Shown here: one piece after another, positions 45,510-54,091 of the stretch
How the letters are laid out: each line of letters opens with the position of its first letter
Numbering within the stretch: position 1 is the stretch's first letter
Source of the DNA: Bacteroidota bacterium
GTDB lineage: Bacteria; Bacteroidota; Bacteroidia; Bacteroidales; Lentimicrobiaceae
Assembly (NCBI GenBank): GCA_023434665.1
Contig: JAEYSM010000009.1
Span: forward strand, 87,993 to 151,992
Direction: 5' to 3'
DNA: 64,000 nt
The notes under the pieces: generated by a model
Told to the model about the DNA's origin: nothing
Seen by the model: the letters and a program-made list of their open reading frames with translations, nothing else
Database searches by the model: none
Translations under genes and position numbers: made by a program

Positions 45510-45543
45510 AAACCGGTTTCCTGACAGGGCCGGTTTCCTTTTG
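45510..45543 (+). terminator. Terminator after the TPR gene
   Basis: AAACCGG (45510-45516) pairs with CCGGTTT (45530-45536), followed by CCTTTTG. The T-tract is short, so strength is moderate. It lies 51 bp after the stop codon. Confidence 0.6.
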
Positions 45544-45641
45544 ATAGCAGCAAAAATTGTTACTTTTCAGGGTCTCTTTTGAAGTCTGGAATTTAAAAAT
45601 ATATTTTTGAAAAGTACACTCCAAATATTTTACCTTTACGT

Positions 45642-45649
45642 TACTTTTG
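45642..45649 (+). promoter_or_regulatory. -7 box that fixes the start of the sugar transporter
   Basis: TACTTTTG matches TAnnTTTG exactly. It lies inside the longest possible reading frame (open from ATG 45607) and 36 bp upstream of ATG 45685, so 45685 is favoured. No -33 box is clear. Confidence 0.45.
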
Positions 45650-45684
45650 CTTTCCAAATATTATTAATCAAACCTTATAGCGCA

Positions 45685-47043
45685 ATGAGTATCCGGACAG
45701 AGAATACCCAACGACCATCGAACAGTTACAAAGTAGGCATGTCGGTAATTAGTTCGATATTTTTCATTTTTGGATTTGCCACAACATTTATTATCACACT
45801 AAGTGCAAAAGTTAAAGATATTTTTGCGCTAAGTGAATTTGAAGCACAATTATTAAATTTTGCCTTTTTTATTACCTACGCATTCATTTCAATACCCATT
45901 GGATTATACATCAAGAAGATTGGGTACAAACGTACTTTAATCATTGGCTTATTCCTTATGGCTCTCGGTGCATTCTTATTCTACCCGTCGGCAGTAGTAC
46001 CATCATTTCCACTTTTTTTACTTTCAACTTTTATCTTAGCTGCAGGTGTTGTTTTCCTTCAAACTGCTGCTAATCCATATGTTACTGCCTTAGGTCCCGA
46101 AGACACAGCTTCCAGCCGACTTAATTTAACTCAGGCATTGAATTCTATTGCAACAATGCTGGCACCATGGATTATAGGCGTTTTTATATTCACAGGCACT
46201 TCAGATATGTTAAATGAAGTTCAAAGAGCCGAAACTGTGCAAATGCCATTTGTAATCATGGCAACTATCATCGTTCTTATTGCACTAATTATTATGGCTA
46301 TAAGACTTCCTGAAATTCAAGGTTCCTCAACAGAAAGAAAAAGCATTTGGCGATATCCTCATGTACTGCTCGGCGCACTGGCTATATTCTTTTATGTTGG
46401 CGCTGAAGCTGGTAATGGTAGTCTGATGATAAACTATTTTGTTAATACAGTAGGCTTTGATGAAACAGAAGCTGCTAAATATGTTGCCATTTATTGGGGT
46501 GGTGCTATGGTTGGACGTTTCTTTGGTTCATTCATGTTTTCAAATGCAAGCTTTTCAAAAAAGGTAACATATGCCTTACCAGTTCTCTTACTCGCCTTTA
46601 TTTCGGGTTCGTTTGTAACTGATTGGAGTTGGAATATTGGATTAATATTCCTTGGAGTATCTGTAGTAAATTTCATAATCATGCAAATAGGTGCAGGAAA
46701 AGCAGGTCGTACTCTGGCTGTTTTCGCACTTGTTGCAGCTGCATTGGCACTTTTTACAACTTACAGTACAGGATATGTTGCATTGTGGACAGTTGTTTCA
46801 ATTGGATTATTTAACTCTATAATGTTCCCGAATATATTTACATTATCAGTAAAGGATCTGGATGCCGGTGAATTAAGTACTGCATCAGGAGTTATTAATA
46901 CAATGATCTTTGGAGGCGCCATCCTTCCTCCGGTTATGGGTATTATTGCTGATAGTTATGGCTATACATGGGCATTCATTGTACCGGCAATCAGTTATCT
47001 GTATATTTTCTTCTTTGCTATTAAAGGAAGCAAAATCAGGTAG
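45685..47043 (+). CDS. Sugar MFS transporter, FucP/GluP-like
   Basis: A protein of 452 residues from ATG 45685, with 12 transmembrane helices. It matches the fucose/glucose/galactose:H+ symporter family: GFATTFIITL in TM1, IPIGLYIKKIGYKRTLIIGL, AAGVVFLQTAANPYVTALGPEDTASSRLNLTQALNSI, and YVGAEAGNGSLMINYF in TM7. It imports a monosaccharide. The longer frame from 45607 adds 26 residues, but the promoter box lies within them. The GH144-like secreted enzyme follows 106 bp downstream, which suggests uptake of sugars that it releases, though hairpins at 47056 and 47095 separate the two transcripts. Confidence 0.92.
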   Translation: MSIRTENTQRPSNSYKVGMSVISSIFFIFGFATTFIITLSAKVKDIFALSEFEAQLLNFAFFITYAFISIPIGLYIKKIGYKRTLIIGLFLMALGAFLFYPSAVVPSFPLFLLSTFILAAGVVFLQTAANPYVTALGPEDTASSRLNLTQALNSIATMLAPWIIGVFIFTGTSDMLNEVQRAETVQMPFVIMATIIVLIALIIMAIRLPEIQGSSTERKSIWRYPHVLLGALAIFFYVGAEAGNGSLMINYFVNTVGFDETEAAKYVAIYWGGAMVGRFFGSFMFSNASFSKKVTYALPVLLLAFISGSFVTDWSWNIGLIFLGVSVVNFIIMQIGAGKAGRTLAVFALVAAALALFTTYSTGYVALWTVVSIGLFNSIMFPNIFTLSVKDLDAGELSTASGVINTMIFGGAILPPVMGIIADSYGYTWAFIVPAISYLYIFFFAIKGSKIR

Positions 47044-47055
47044 CCTACTTAATGA

Positions 47056-47074
47056 ACACCATATTCAATGGTGT
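47056..47074 (+). terminator. Small hairpin after the sugar transporter gene
   Basis: ACACCAT (47056-47062) and ATGGTGT (47068-47074) form a 7-bp stem with a 5-nt loop. It may be a first, weak terminator or an mRNA-end element ahead of the stronger one at 47095. Confidence 0.4.
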
Positions 47075-47094
47075 GGTGTTAAAAATTTATGTTG

Positions 47095-47128
47095 AGGGTG
47101 GCATGCAATGTGTCACCCTTATTTGTTT
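47095..47128 (+). terminator. Intrinsic terminator after the sugar transporter gene
   Basis: AGGGTGGCA (47095-47103) pairs with TGTCACCCT (47111-47119; one G-U pair) around a 7-nt loop, followed by TATTTGTTTT. It ends only about 22 bp before the next start codon, so part of the transcript might read through. Confidence 0.7.
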
Positions 47129-47149
47129 TAATATACAAAATCGTAAAGA

Positions 47150-49543
47150 ATGCGTAACACTACCTTACTCCTGTTCATTTTGGGGCTTTTCCTTATTAAT
47201 CCCGCTATAAAAGGCCAAAGCTACTTGTATTTTCAAGATAGTCCTGATCCTGTCTTATATGACTTTAGTTGGATGGAAGTCACCCCTCCAAGTGAACTTG
47301 AAAGGACAGGATCTGAACTGAGGAAGTTTCCTGTTGAATCTGATATGGAAGCTGCTCAGGGTCTTAACAGTCTTCGCTTACATTGGCGTTCTGTAAGTGG
47401 GGGGAGTTGGTTAGCCATTTCCGCCGGTTTGAATTGGACAGAAAAAAATCTTACTGACACCGATACTTTGCATTTTCTGGTACGCTCCCAAGAGGGGCTT
47501 AATTCAAACCAGTATATTACAATTTTCATGGAAGATGTCCAAAACAGAAAGACGTCTTTTCACTCACTTCAATCCTATTTCGGAGATCTGCCTCCAGGAG
47601 TATGGAAACGCATTACTATACCGATGGAAGTTTTCCTCGAAGCCGGCGATGCAGTAGACTTTACCAAGATTAAAACAGTAGGATTCCGGCAGGGTGCTGC
47701 TGATGGGCAATCACATACTCTTTTCATTGATGATGTAAGAGTTTTTAAAGGTTCCGGATTTTCTCCAATAACTTCAGTGCCTCAGGGAGTGAGGGCTAAA
47801 GGTTATGATAGTCATATTGAGATTCTCTGGAATAAAAATCCCGAGACCAATTTAAACGGTTACCAGGTACGCGGATCGATTGATCAGGGTGAAACTTATC
47901 ACGTTATTGGTTTGGTTCCAGCAAATGACACCGGCTTTATACACTGGATACAAAGCCCTGATTATAGTATTTCTTATCAGGTAGCATCACTTAACCAATC
48001 GAATCAAATTTCTGAATACTCTAATCAAGTAGAAGCAACTACAAGAGAATTTAATGATGATGAGTTTCTGGATATGGTTCAGGAGTATACGTTCAGATAT
48101 TTCTGGGACTTCGCACATCCTGTATCGGGACTTGCTCGTGAAAGAAATACTTCAGGAGATGTTGTAACGAGTGGGGGCTCAGGATTTGGAATAATGGCCA
48201 TACTAGTAGGAATTGAACGAGGTTTTATCTCCCGGGAAGAAGCAGTAGCAAGAATGCTTAAGATTACTGCTTTCCTTGCCCAAGCAGATCGATTCCACGG
48301 AGTTTGGTCACATTGGCTTAATGGGGTAACTGGAGATGCTATTCCTTTTAGTGAGTATGACAATGGAGGTGATTTGGTTGAAACGTCTTTCTTAGCGCAG
48401 GGGTTACTCACTGCGAGAGAGTATTTTAACAGGGACGATGATAACGAAACAGAAATCAGGAACAGGATAACTCAATTATGGGAAGAAATAGAATGGGACT
48501 GGTATCGACGAAATAATTCAAATGCCCTATACTGGCATTGGTCACCAAATTTCGGATGGCAAATGAACATGCCGATAAAAGGATGGAATGAAGCGGCCAT
48601 TGCCTATATTCTTGGAGTGGCTTCACCTACTCATTCCATCCCCGGTTCCTTATGGAAGACGGGGTGGGCACGTGATTATGGGACAGGTGGCACATACTAT
48701 GGCTATAAGCTTGACATTGGATGGGCTTATGGAGGTCCATTGTTCTTTGCTCACTACTCCTTCCAAGGATTCGACCCTCGTAATCTCAAGGATGATTATA
48801 CTAACTACTTCAGGCTAAACAGGCATCATACACTTATTCACCGTGAATATGCTATACAAAATCCAAAAAACCATCCTGGGTATGGAGAAAATGCCTGGGG
48901 ATTTACGGCAAGTGATGATCCTTTTGGTTACCAGGTACACGAACCATCCGGAAATAGAGATAACGGAACCATCACACCGACCGCAGCTCTATCTTCAATG
49001 CCATATACACCCGAAGAATCTTTAAATGCTCTAAAACATTTTTACCGGGAATTGGGCTATAAGCTTTGGGGAAGAATGGGATTTTTTGATGCATATAATT
49101 TAAGGGAGAACTGGTTTGCAAATTCTTATCTGGCAATTGACCAGGGACCTATCATCAACATGATTGAAAACTACCGTTCGGCACTCCTATGGAATAACTT
49201 TATGGCTAATGAAGAAATTGCCCCTGCGCTAACAGCAATAGGATTTATTACCGATCCTCATAGCATTACTGAAAATCTTTTGGTGAACAGCCTGAAAATT
49301 TATCCTAATCCTGTAAAAAATGACACTCGTTTAGAATACTACTCTCCCGAAAAAGGTTTAACTGTTATTTCAGCAATTACTACTACCGGGCTGGAAATAC
49401 GCATAACAGAATTCGTGACTTATAGTAAGGGTGATCAGATTTTTGATCTTGATACTTCAGGATTAAAACCTGGTGTATATTTTTTAAAAGTTTTATGCAA
49501 CCAAAAGCTAATTGGTACATCTAAACTTATAGTGATGGACTGA
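47150..49543 (+). CDS. Secreted glucoamylase-like / GH144-type glycoside hydrolase with T9SS sorting domain
   Basis: A 797-residue protein. Order: signal peptide (ending AIKGQ), a jelly-roll carbohydrate-binding-like region (about 30-205), a fibronectin III-like segment (about 210-305), the glycoamylase-like (alpha/alpha)6 domain (about 310-700; GGSGFGIMAILVGIERGFISR, DRFHGVWSHWLNG, NGGDLVETSFLAQGLL, YWHWSPNFGWQMNMPIKGWNEA) and a T9SS sorting domain (LKIYPNPVKNDTRLEY...GLKPGVYFLKV). The catalytic domain matches the family that includes endo-beta-1,2-glucanases (GH144, from Chitinophaga). Beta-1,2-glucan is thus the leading guess, not proven. The FucP-like transporter is just upstream. Confidence 0.85.
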   Translation: MRNTTLLLFILGLFLINPAIKGQSYLYFQDSPDPVLYDFSWMEVTPPSELERTGSELRKFPVESDMEAAQGLNSLRLHWRSVSGGSWLAISAGLNWTEKNLTDTDTLHFLVRSQEGLNSNQYITIFMEDVQNRKTSFHSLQSYFGDLPPGVWKRITIPMEVFLEAGDAVDFTKIKTVGFRQGAADGQSHTLFIDDVRVFKGSGFSPITSVPQGVRAKGYDSHIEILWNKNPETNLNGYQVRGSIDQGETYHVIGLVPANDTGFIHWIQSPDYSISYQVASLNQSNQISEYSNQVEATTREFNDDEFLDMVQEYTFRYFWDFAHPVSGLARERNTSGDVVTSGGSGFGIMAILVGIERGFISREEAVARMLKITAFLAQADRFHGVWSHWLNGVTGDAIPFSEYDNGGDLVETSFLAQGLLTAREYFNRDDDNETEIRNRITQLWEEIEWDWYRRNNSNALYWHWSPNFGWQMNMPIKGWNEAAIAYILGVASPTHSIPGSLWKTGWARDYGTGGTYYGYKLDIGWAYGGPLFFAHYSFQGFDPRNLKDDYTNYFRLNRHHTLIHREYAIQNPKNHPGYGENAWGFTASDDPFGYQVHEPSGNRDNGTITPTAALSSMPYTPEESLNALKHFYRELGYKLWGRMGFFDAYNLRENWFANSYLAIDQGPIINMIENYRSALLWNNFMANEEIAPALTAIGFITDPHSITENLLVNSLKIYPNPVKNDTRLEYYSPEKGLTVISAITTTGLEIRITEFVTYSKGDQIFDLDTSGLKPGVYFLKVLCNQKLIGTSKLIVMD

Positions 49544-49600
49544 CACACACACTTAATCCCTTGTTCAAGGGGCATCCCAGCCCCATTTGCCTATCAATCT

Positions 49601-49632
49601 AAAGAGGAGCTTCAACCACTCCTCTTTTTTAT
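49601..49632 (+). terminator. Intrinsic terminator after the GH144-like gene
   Basis: AAAGAGGAG (49601-49609) and CTCCTCTTT (49619-49627) form a perfect 9-bp stem and run into TTTATT. A 12-bp near-palindrome CCCTTG-TT-CAAGGG at 49558-49571 precedes it. Confidence 0.8.
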
Positions 49633-49682
49633 TCCTACAACATTACTTTCTTATCCTCAGTGCTTTACGAGTGATCCGGTGA

Positions 49683-50540
49683 TTACTCTTTTACCGGTTC
49701 AACCGTTGGCTTTGGCAAAACCGATATCTGTGATTGGAATCTGTGTGAATCATTTTCAAAGAACCAGGCCGCAATGTCACCATCCCTTAGTTTAGACCTA
49801 AAATCCTTTGATTTCCTTATAATTGACTTTTTATTCATCAAATACTTTATTGCTCTTTCATTTTTATTAAAACCTACATTGAATGCAGTTGCATAAAATC
49901 TAACCTTATCCTGTGGATTCTTCCATTTAAGATGCGAAAACCGTTTATCCATTATCTTTATATAAAAAATCAGATATCTTACCTGCCACTCAGGCGTATC
50001 GATTCTCTTTGCTCTTTCACTCCTGGCCTTAGGAGTATTTGACATGTTAAATGTTTGGCTCTTAATTTTATATCTAACTAAATTTCTTTCAACCATTTCG
50101 GCAAAATATGGCTTCATCTGAAAACGACCTACAGAATACCTGGAATATTTACGACCTGATTGAACATACAAAGTCCTCATAGCACCGGTTTCCATTATGT
50201 CTTTTATGGAGGAATACCTTGTAAGAGCAGGAAATACAACAGAATAAGCTAATTCAGGGGCTATTTCGGAAGCCACAAGAGTATCGTAAATCCAAGTATT
50301 TCTTTCAAGATATTCTAAAGCGTCAAAATACTTATTCCCTATCGCATCTGATATATTGACTGTTTCAATTTTCTTTTGAGCAGAAGCTGGAATTTGATAA
50401 ATGATCAGGAGAGTGAACAAAACTAAATACAGGGTACGACATCCGGTTATTAAACTGGTTAAAAGAAACTTATATACAGAAAACTTATCCTGATATGCAG
50501 ATCTGACAGTATTAAAAAAAAGAATATTAGCTGGATTCAT
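49683..50540 (-). CDS. Exported protein with a lysozyme/SLT-like pattern, function unknown
   Basis: A 285-residue protein with a hydrophobic export segment at about residues 33-54 (LYLVLFTLLIIYQIPASAQ, probable signal cleavage after SAQ). The N-terminal 30 residues before it are unusually long, so an internal start is possible. The mature part contains YSVGRFQMKPYF and VRFYATAFNVGFNKN, which resemble the G-x-x-Q and Y-N-x-G elements of lytic-transglycosylase folds. I cannot place a catalytic glutamate: the corresponding stretch reads SVVFPALTRYS. It could be a non-catalytic cell-wall-binding relative. It is convergent with the GH144-like gene. Confidence 0.55.
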   Translation of the reverse strand: MNPANILFFNTVRSAYQDKFSVYKFLLTSLITGCRTLYLVLFTLLIIYQIPASAQKKIETVNISDAIGNKYFDALEYLERNTWIYDTLVASEIAPELAYSVVFPALTRYSSIKDIMETGAMRTLYVQSGRKYSRYSVGRFQMKPYFAEMVERNLVRYKIKSQTFNMSNTPKARSERAKRIDTPEWQVRYLIFYIKIMDKRFSHLKWKNPQDKVRFYATAFNVGFNKNERAIKYLMNKKSIIRKSKDFRSKLRDGDIAAWFFENDSHRFQSQISVLPKPTVEPVKE

Positions 50541-50666
50541 ATAAGTCTGCCTCCCTGTTACTTGAGCGGAAGTTCCTGATTCATCACATATTAGGATTAA
50601 TGTTAATAAACGTAAAAACAGGCTGAAAGATAGTGGTTAATGCCAAAAAAAACTATTTTGTTTTCC

Positions 50667-50674
50667 TATCTTTG
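50667..50674 (+). promoter_or_regulatory. -7 box for the deoxyhypusine synthase-like gene
   Basis: TATCTTTG matches TAnnTTTG exactly, 19 bp before ATG 50693, implying a leader of about 13 nt. The upstream region is A-rich, with no clear -33 box. Confidence 0.45.
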
Positions 50675-50692
50675 TAAAAAAAAACTATTATA

Positions 50693-51667
50693 ATGAATAA
50701 AGGTCCTATTTCACAATTCATCGAGCATAATTACAGGCACTTCAATTCTGCTGCTCTTATTGATGCAGCCAAAGCCTATGAAACTCATCTGCTTGAAGGC
50801 GGAAAAATGATGATTACACTGGCTGGTGCCATGAGCACTGCTGAATTGGGCATCTCTCTGGCAGAAATGATCAGGCAGGATAAAGTACAGATAATTTCCT
50901 GTACGGGTGCTAATCTTGAAGAAGACATCATGAACCTTGTTGCCCATACTCATTATAAGAGAGTTCCCTATTACCGTGATCTTACTCCCGAAATGGAATA
51001 TGAATTGCTCGAGAAGGGATTAAATAGAGTTACAGACACCTGCATTCCAGAGGAAGAAGCATTCAGGAAAATACAGCATCATATTGAGAAAATATGGAAA
51101 GATGCCGAAACAAAAGGAGAGCGTTACTTCCCGCATGAATTTATGTACAAGCTGCTTCTCAGCAAGGTTATGGAAAAAGACTATGAAATAGATCCTAAAG
51201 ACTCATGGATGATAGCTGCAGCTGAAAAGAACCTGCCGATAATTGTTCCAGGTTGGGAAGATAGTACAATGGGGAATATTTTTGCATCATACTGTATCAA
51301 AGGCGAATTAAAGCCTTCAACCGTAAGAACAGGAATTGAATACATGATATATCTTTCTGAATGGTATCGAAAAAACTCTTCGGGTAAGGGTGTAGGCTTC
51401 TTCCAGATTGGGGGAGGTATTGCAGGAGATTTTCCAATCTGTGTAGTTCCAATGATGTATCAGGATCTTGAATGGCATGATGTTCCGTTCTGGTCTTACT
51501 TCTGTCAAATAAGCGACTCCACTACTTCTTACGGAAGTTATTCGGGAGCAGTTCCCAATGAAAAAATAACCTGGGGAAAACTAGACATTAATACACCGAA
51601 ATTCATAGTAGAAAGCGATGCTACCATTGTAGCCCCTCTTATCTTTGCCTGGATTTTAGGTCAGTAA
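50693..51667 (+). CDS. Deoxyhypusine synthase family protein (polyamine enzyme)
   Basis: A 324-residue protein of the deoxyhypusine synthase fold. It has the NAD-binding GGGIAGDFPI segment, SYGSYSGAVPNEKITWGK and the C-terminal ATIVAPLIFAWILG. K296 in TWGK corresponds to the catalytic lysine that carries the aminobutyl group. Bacteria lack eIF5A, so bacterial members are thought to act on polyamines (homospermidine or related synthesis) or on unknown acceptors. Agmatinase and arginine decarboxylase within 4 kb, both making putrescine, support a polyamine role. Confidence 0.88.
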   Translation: MNKGPISQFIEHNYRHFNSAALIDAAKAYETHLLEGGKMMITLAGAMSTAELGISLAEMIRQDKVQIISCTGANLEEDIMNLVAHTHYKRVPYYRDLTPEMEYELLEKGLNRVTDTCIPEEEAFRKIQHHIEKIWKDAETKGERYFPHEFMYKLLLSKVMEKDYEIDPKDSWMIAAAEKNLPIIVPGWEDSTMGNIFASYCIKGELKPSTVRTGIEYMIYLSEWYRKNSSGKGVGFFQIGGGIAGDFPICVVPMMYQDLEWHDVPFWSYFCQISDSTTSYGSYSGAVPNEKITWGKLDINTPKFIVESDATIVAPLIFAWILGQ

Positions 51668-51745
51668 TATACTTATTAACTGGAAGATATAAATAGAAGA
51701 ATATCTCGGTTGGGGCGTTGCTGCTAGCAATACTCAACACTGTTT

Positions 51746-52378
51746 CTATTTAATTTTACCTAACATAGCTTTACCTGTTATTCCCAAAAGGGACTTCTTG
51801 AAGTTTATTTCACAAAAGAATCCGGCTCCAAGACCAACGTATTTAATGGGCTTGAACATGAGCTCAAGCTCAATAGGGACTGATGGTGTTACAAATTTTT
51901 CACTGGTATAACTTTCTACAGGGAAAAAGAAATATCCGGGACCTTGGTCCTCTATGAGTTCATTTCTTTTTAATCCACTGGTCACTCCTATACCACCGGA
52001 TAAATTAATTTGCAGTAAATTGCTGTTTGAAATCCTCTTTCCTAAAAGAATGCTAAAACAGTTGTAATATTCATATGGACTCACCATTAATGTCCCTAAT
52101 ATACTCTCTGAGTTATGCATATACATGAGTCTGTATAGAATTTCGTTCTTATGCACAGTGGCACCTATTCCCATAGAAAATTTTGGCACTTCACCCTTTA
52201 TTACGAAGGGAGTGTATGTTCCAATTGCCGGACTAATCCAATAATAAGTAGTTGAAACTACACTTTGATAAGTTTCTTGAGTACTTTCATGCTTATTACT
52301 CAGAGGCTCTTCCACTTGCGCCAGCAACATCTTTGAGATTATAGATAACAACAAGATTGTGAGTAATTTTGTCTTCAT
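51746..52378 (-). CDS. Exported protein, possible small outer-membrane beta-barrel
   Basis: A 210-residue protein with a signal peptide (MKTKLLTILLLSIISKMLLAQ). After a polar stretch, alternating hydrophobic/polar beta strands follow (FSMGIGATVHKNEILYRLMYMHN, NCFSILLGKRISNSNLLQINLSGGIGVTSG, PIELELMFKPIKYVGLGAGFFCEINF), ending in a strand-like LGITGKAMLGKIK, all suggestive of an 8-stranded outer-membrane barrel. No family recognised. It lies convergent with the DHS-like gene, within the polyamine region, with no evident link to it. Confidence 0.65.
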   Translation of the reverse strand: MKTKLLTILLLSIISKMLLAQVEEPLSNKHESTQETYQSVVSTTYYWISPAIGTYTPFVIKGEVPKFSMGIGATVHKNEILYRLMYMHNSESILGTLMVSPYEYYNCFSILLGKRISNSNLLQINLSGGIGVTSGLKRNELIEDQGPGYFFFPVESYTSEKFVTPSVPIELELMFKPIKYVGLGAGFFCEINFKKSLLGITGKAMLGKIK

Positions 52379-52484
52379 AAAGAGCTTTTTGTATAGAACA
52401 CATATATATATTATTATGTTTAAGCGAATAAATAAGAAACCAAGAACAAAGCGTTCAGGTAATAACTAATCTAAAACATTCAAT

Positions 52485-52817
52485 ATGCCATCAGATCAGA
52501 AAACCGTTGACTTCATAACTTCACAAATGAAAGACGCCGGAAACATCATTGCAAAAAAATTCTTCGGAGAGTATGGTGTTTATTGCGACGGAAAACTTTT
52601 TGGAGTGATTTGCGACAACCAATTGTTTATAAAGCCAACTAAAGAAGGGAGAGAATTTATCGGCAATCCGGTGGAGGCGCAGCCTTATTATAATGCCAAA
52701 CTTAACTTTTTGATCACAGATCAGGTCAACGACAGTGAGTGGCTATGTAATTTAGTGAAAATCACAATTGATAATTTACCCGAGCCCAAACCTAAGAAAT
52801 CCAAGAAACAGAAATAA
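52485..52817 (+). CDS. TfoX/Sxy N-terminal domain protein
   Basis: A 110-residue single-domain protein of the TfoX-N family (FFGEYGVYCDGKLFGVICDNQLFIKPT...AKLNFLI). Its lysine-rich tail (PKPKKSKKQK) could bind nucleic acid. In Gammaproteobacteria, full-length TfoX/Sxy regulates competence, but short TfoX-N proteins are widespread and not tied to competence. It is followed by a 302-bp gap with an 11-bp repeat array. Confidence 0.85.
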   Translation: MPSDQKTVDFITSQMKDAGNIIAKKFFGEYGVYCDGKLFGVICDNQLFIKPTKEGREFIGNPVEAQPYYNAKLNFLITDQVNDSEWLCNLVKITIDNLPEPKPKKSKKQK

Positions 52818-52918
52818 TTTACTAGCTCATTGATTTTGAATATTTAAGGGAAGAATGAATTATTTAACAATAGCAATTTTCATTTTCCACCATCCTGCAT
52901 TAGGATTAATTGTATCTT

Positions 52919-52995
52919 GATTATATACCGATCTACTTCCGCTTCGGTATTGATCTACTTATGATCTACTTAAAAAACGCTTAAGATGTAGATTA
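52919..52995. repeat. Degenerate 11-bp tandem repeat, about seven units
   Basis: In the 302-bp gap 52818-53119, 11-mers in register from 52919 include GATCTACTTCC (52930), GATCTACTTAT (52952) and GATCTACTTAA (52963). Weaker units lie at 52919, 52941, 52974 and 52985. Further GTAGATCA/GAGATCAT words of the opposite sense occur at 53022-53083. No gene, tRNA or terminator is evident in the rest of the gap. The period equals that of the array at 2733, but the unit sequence differs. Confidence 0.6.
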
Positions 52996-53119
52996 TAACT
53001 AAATGGGAGGCGGAGATTAGGTAGATCATGATACAATGAAGATCCTGTTTAGGAATAGACCGACTGACCGGAGATCATACGTATGGTTCCGGTTCATTAA
53101 CTTCCAGAATTTCTGAAAC

Positions 53120-53992
53120 TTATTTAACGAAAGATGAGAACTTCTGGGTTAGCAGATAATAAAGTAGTTTGGCCGCAAGAAAGTTAGGGGCTTTGTTATA
53201 TTTCATAGGACAAAGCTCTACAATATCAAACCCAACGATGTTTACTTTCTCATTAACTTTCTTAAGTATCTCAAGCATCTGATACCATAAAAGTCCACCA
53301 GGCTCCGGAGTTCCGGTTGAACTCATAATGGATGGGTCAAAAACATCGAGGTCTATGGTAATATAAACGTTTTTCCCAAGCTTGTTAAGCAGATCGTACA
53401 TCCATGGAACATTACCAGCCTCCTGAATATGATCGGCATAAAAAATCCTGTCGGGTTTTATGTCTGATCTTTCTTCAATACTCATGCTTCTGATTCCCAC
53501 CTGCAGTACCGGTGCCCATTCGGAAGCTCTTGCCATTACACAGGCATGATTATATTTGCTGCCTTCGTATTCTTGCCTCATATCAGCATGGGCGTCAAAT
53601 TGCAAAATGCTAAAGTCTTGTCCTTTATAAAAATCCGAGAAAGCCTTGAATGCGCCTATACTGACAGAATGTTCTCCTCCAACAATAACGGGAAACTTCT
53701 TTTTTTTGAGTAGATGAGTGACTTGCTTTTCGACCTCAACGGCAAGTTTTTCTGGAGAACGTCTTTCTCTGACAGGATCAGCAGTGTGAATTCCGATTGT
53801 AAAAATCTCCTTATCTGCAACAATGTCATAAAGCTCCATGTTGCATGAAGCTTCAATAAGGGCTTCTGGTCCTTTATCGGCACCTTTAATCCAGGTACTG
53901 GTTCCATCATAAGGAACCGGAAGGATTACTACTTTAGAATTTTCAAATTTGCTGTATTGATCTGGAAGTCCACCAAAATTCTTATGTTTCAT
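53120..53992 (-). CDS. speB: Agmatinase
   Basis: A 290-residue ureohydrolase splitting agmatine into putrescine and urea. The Mn-binding motifs are GGEHSVS, QFDAHADMR and ITIDLDVFDPSIMSSTGTPEPGG. The N-terminal VILPVPYDGTSTWIKGADKGP is the agmatinase/SpeB form rather than arginase. It lies 99 bp downstream of arginine decarboxylase in the same direction, so it acts directly on that enzyme's product. The gap has no strong terminator. Confidence 0.94.
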   Translation of the reverse strand: MKHKNFGGLPDQYSKFENSKVVILPVPYDGTSTWIKGADKGPEALIEASCNMELYDIVADKEIFTIGIHTADPVRERRSPEKLAVEVEKQVTHLLKKKKFPVIVGGEHSVSIGAFKAFSDFYKGQDFSILQFDAHADMRQEYEGSKYNHACVMARASEWAPVLQVGIRSMSIEERSDIKPDRIFYADHIQEAGNVPWMYDLLNKLGKNVYITIDLDVFDPSIMSSTGTPEPGGLLWYQMLEILKKVNEKVNIVGFDIVELCPMKYNKAPNFLAAKLLYYLLTQKFSSFVK

Positions 53993-54091
53993 ATTATCCC
54001 GGTTTTATGAATATTAATAGTAGAGTTATCACATCAATTAAACCAATGTGAAGGGCACAAGATTGCTAAATTACGGTTTTAATATCAAAAA

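Noticed and set aside
52919..53083. CRISPR array in the large intergenic gap
   Set aside because: The units are 11 bp, degenerate and directly adjacent with no spacers, and no cas genes are present.
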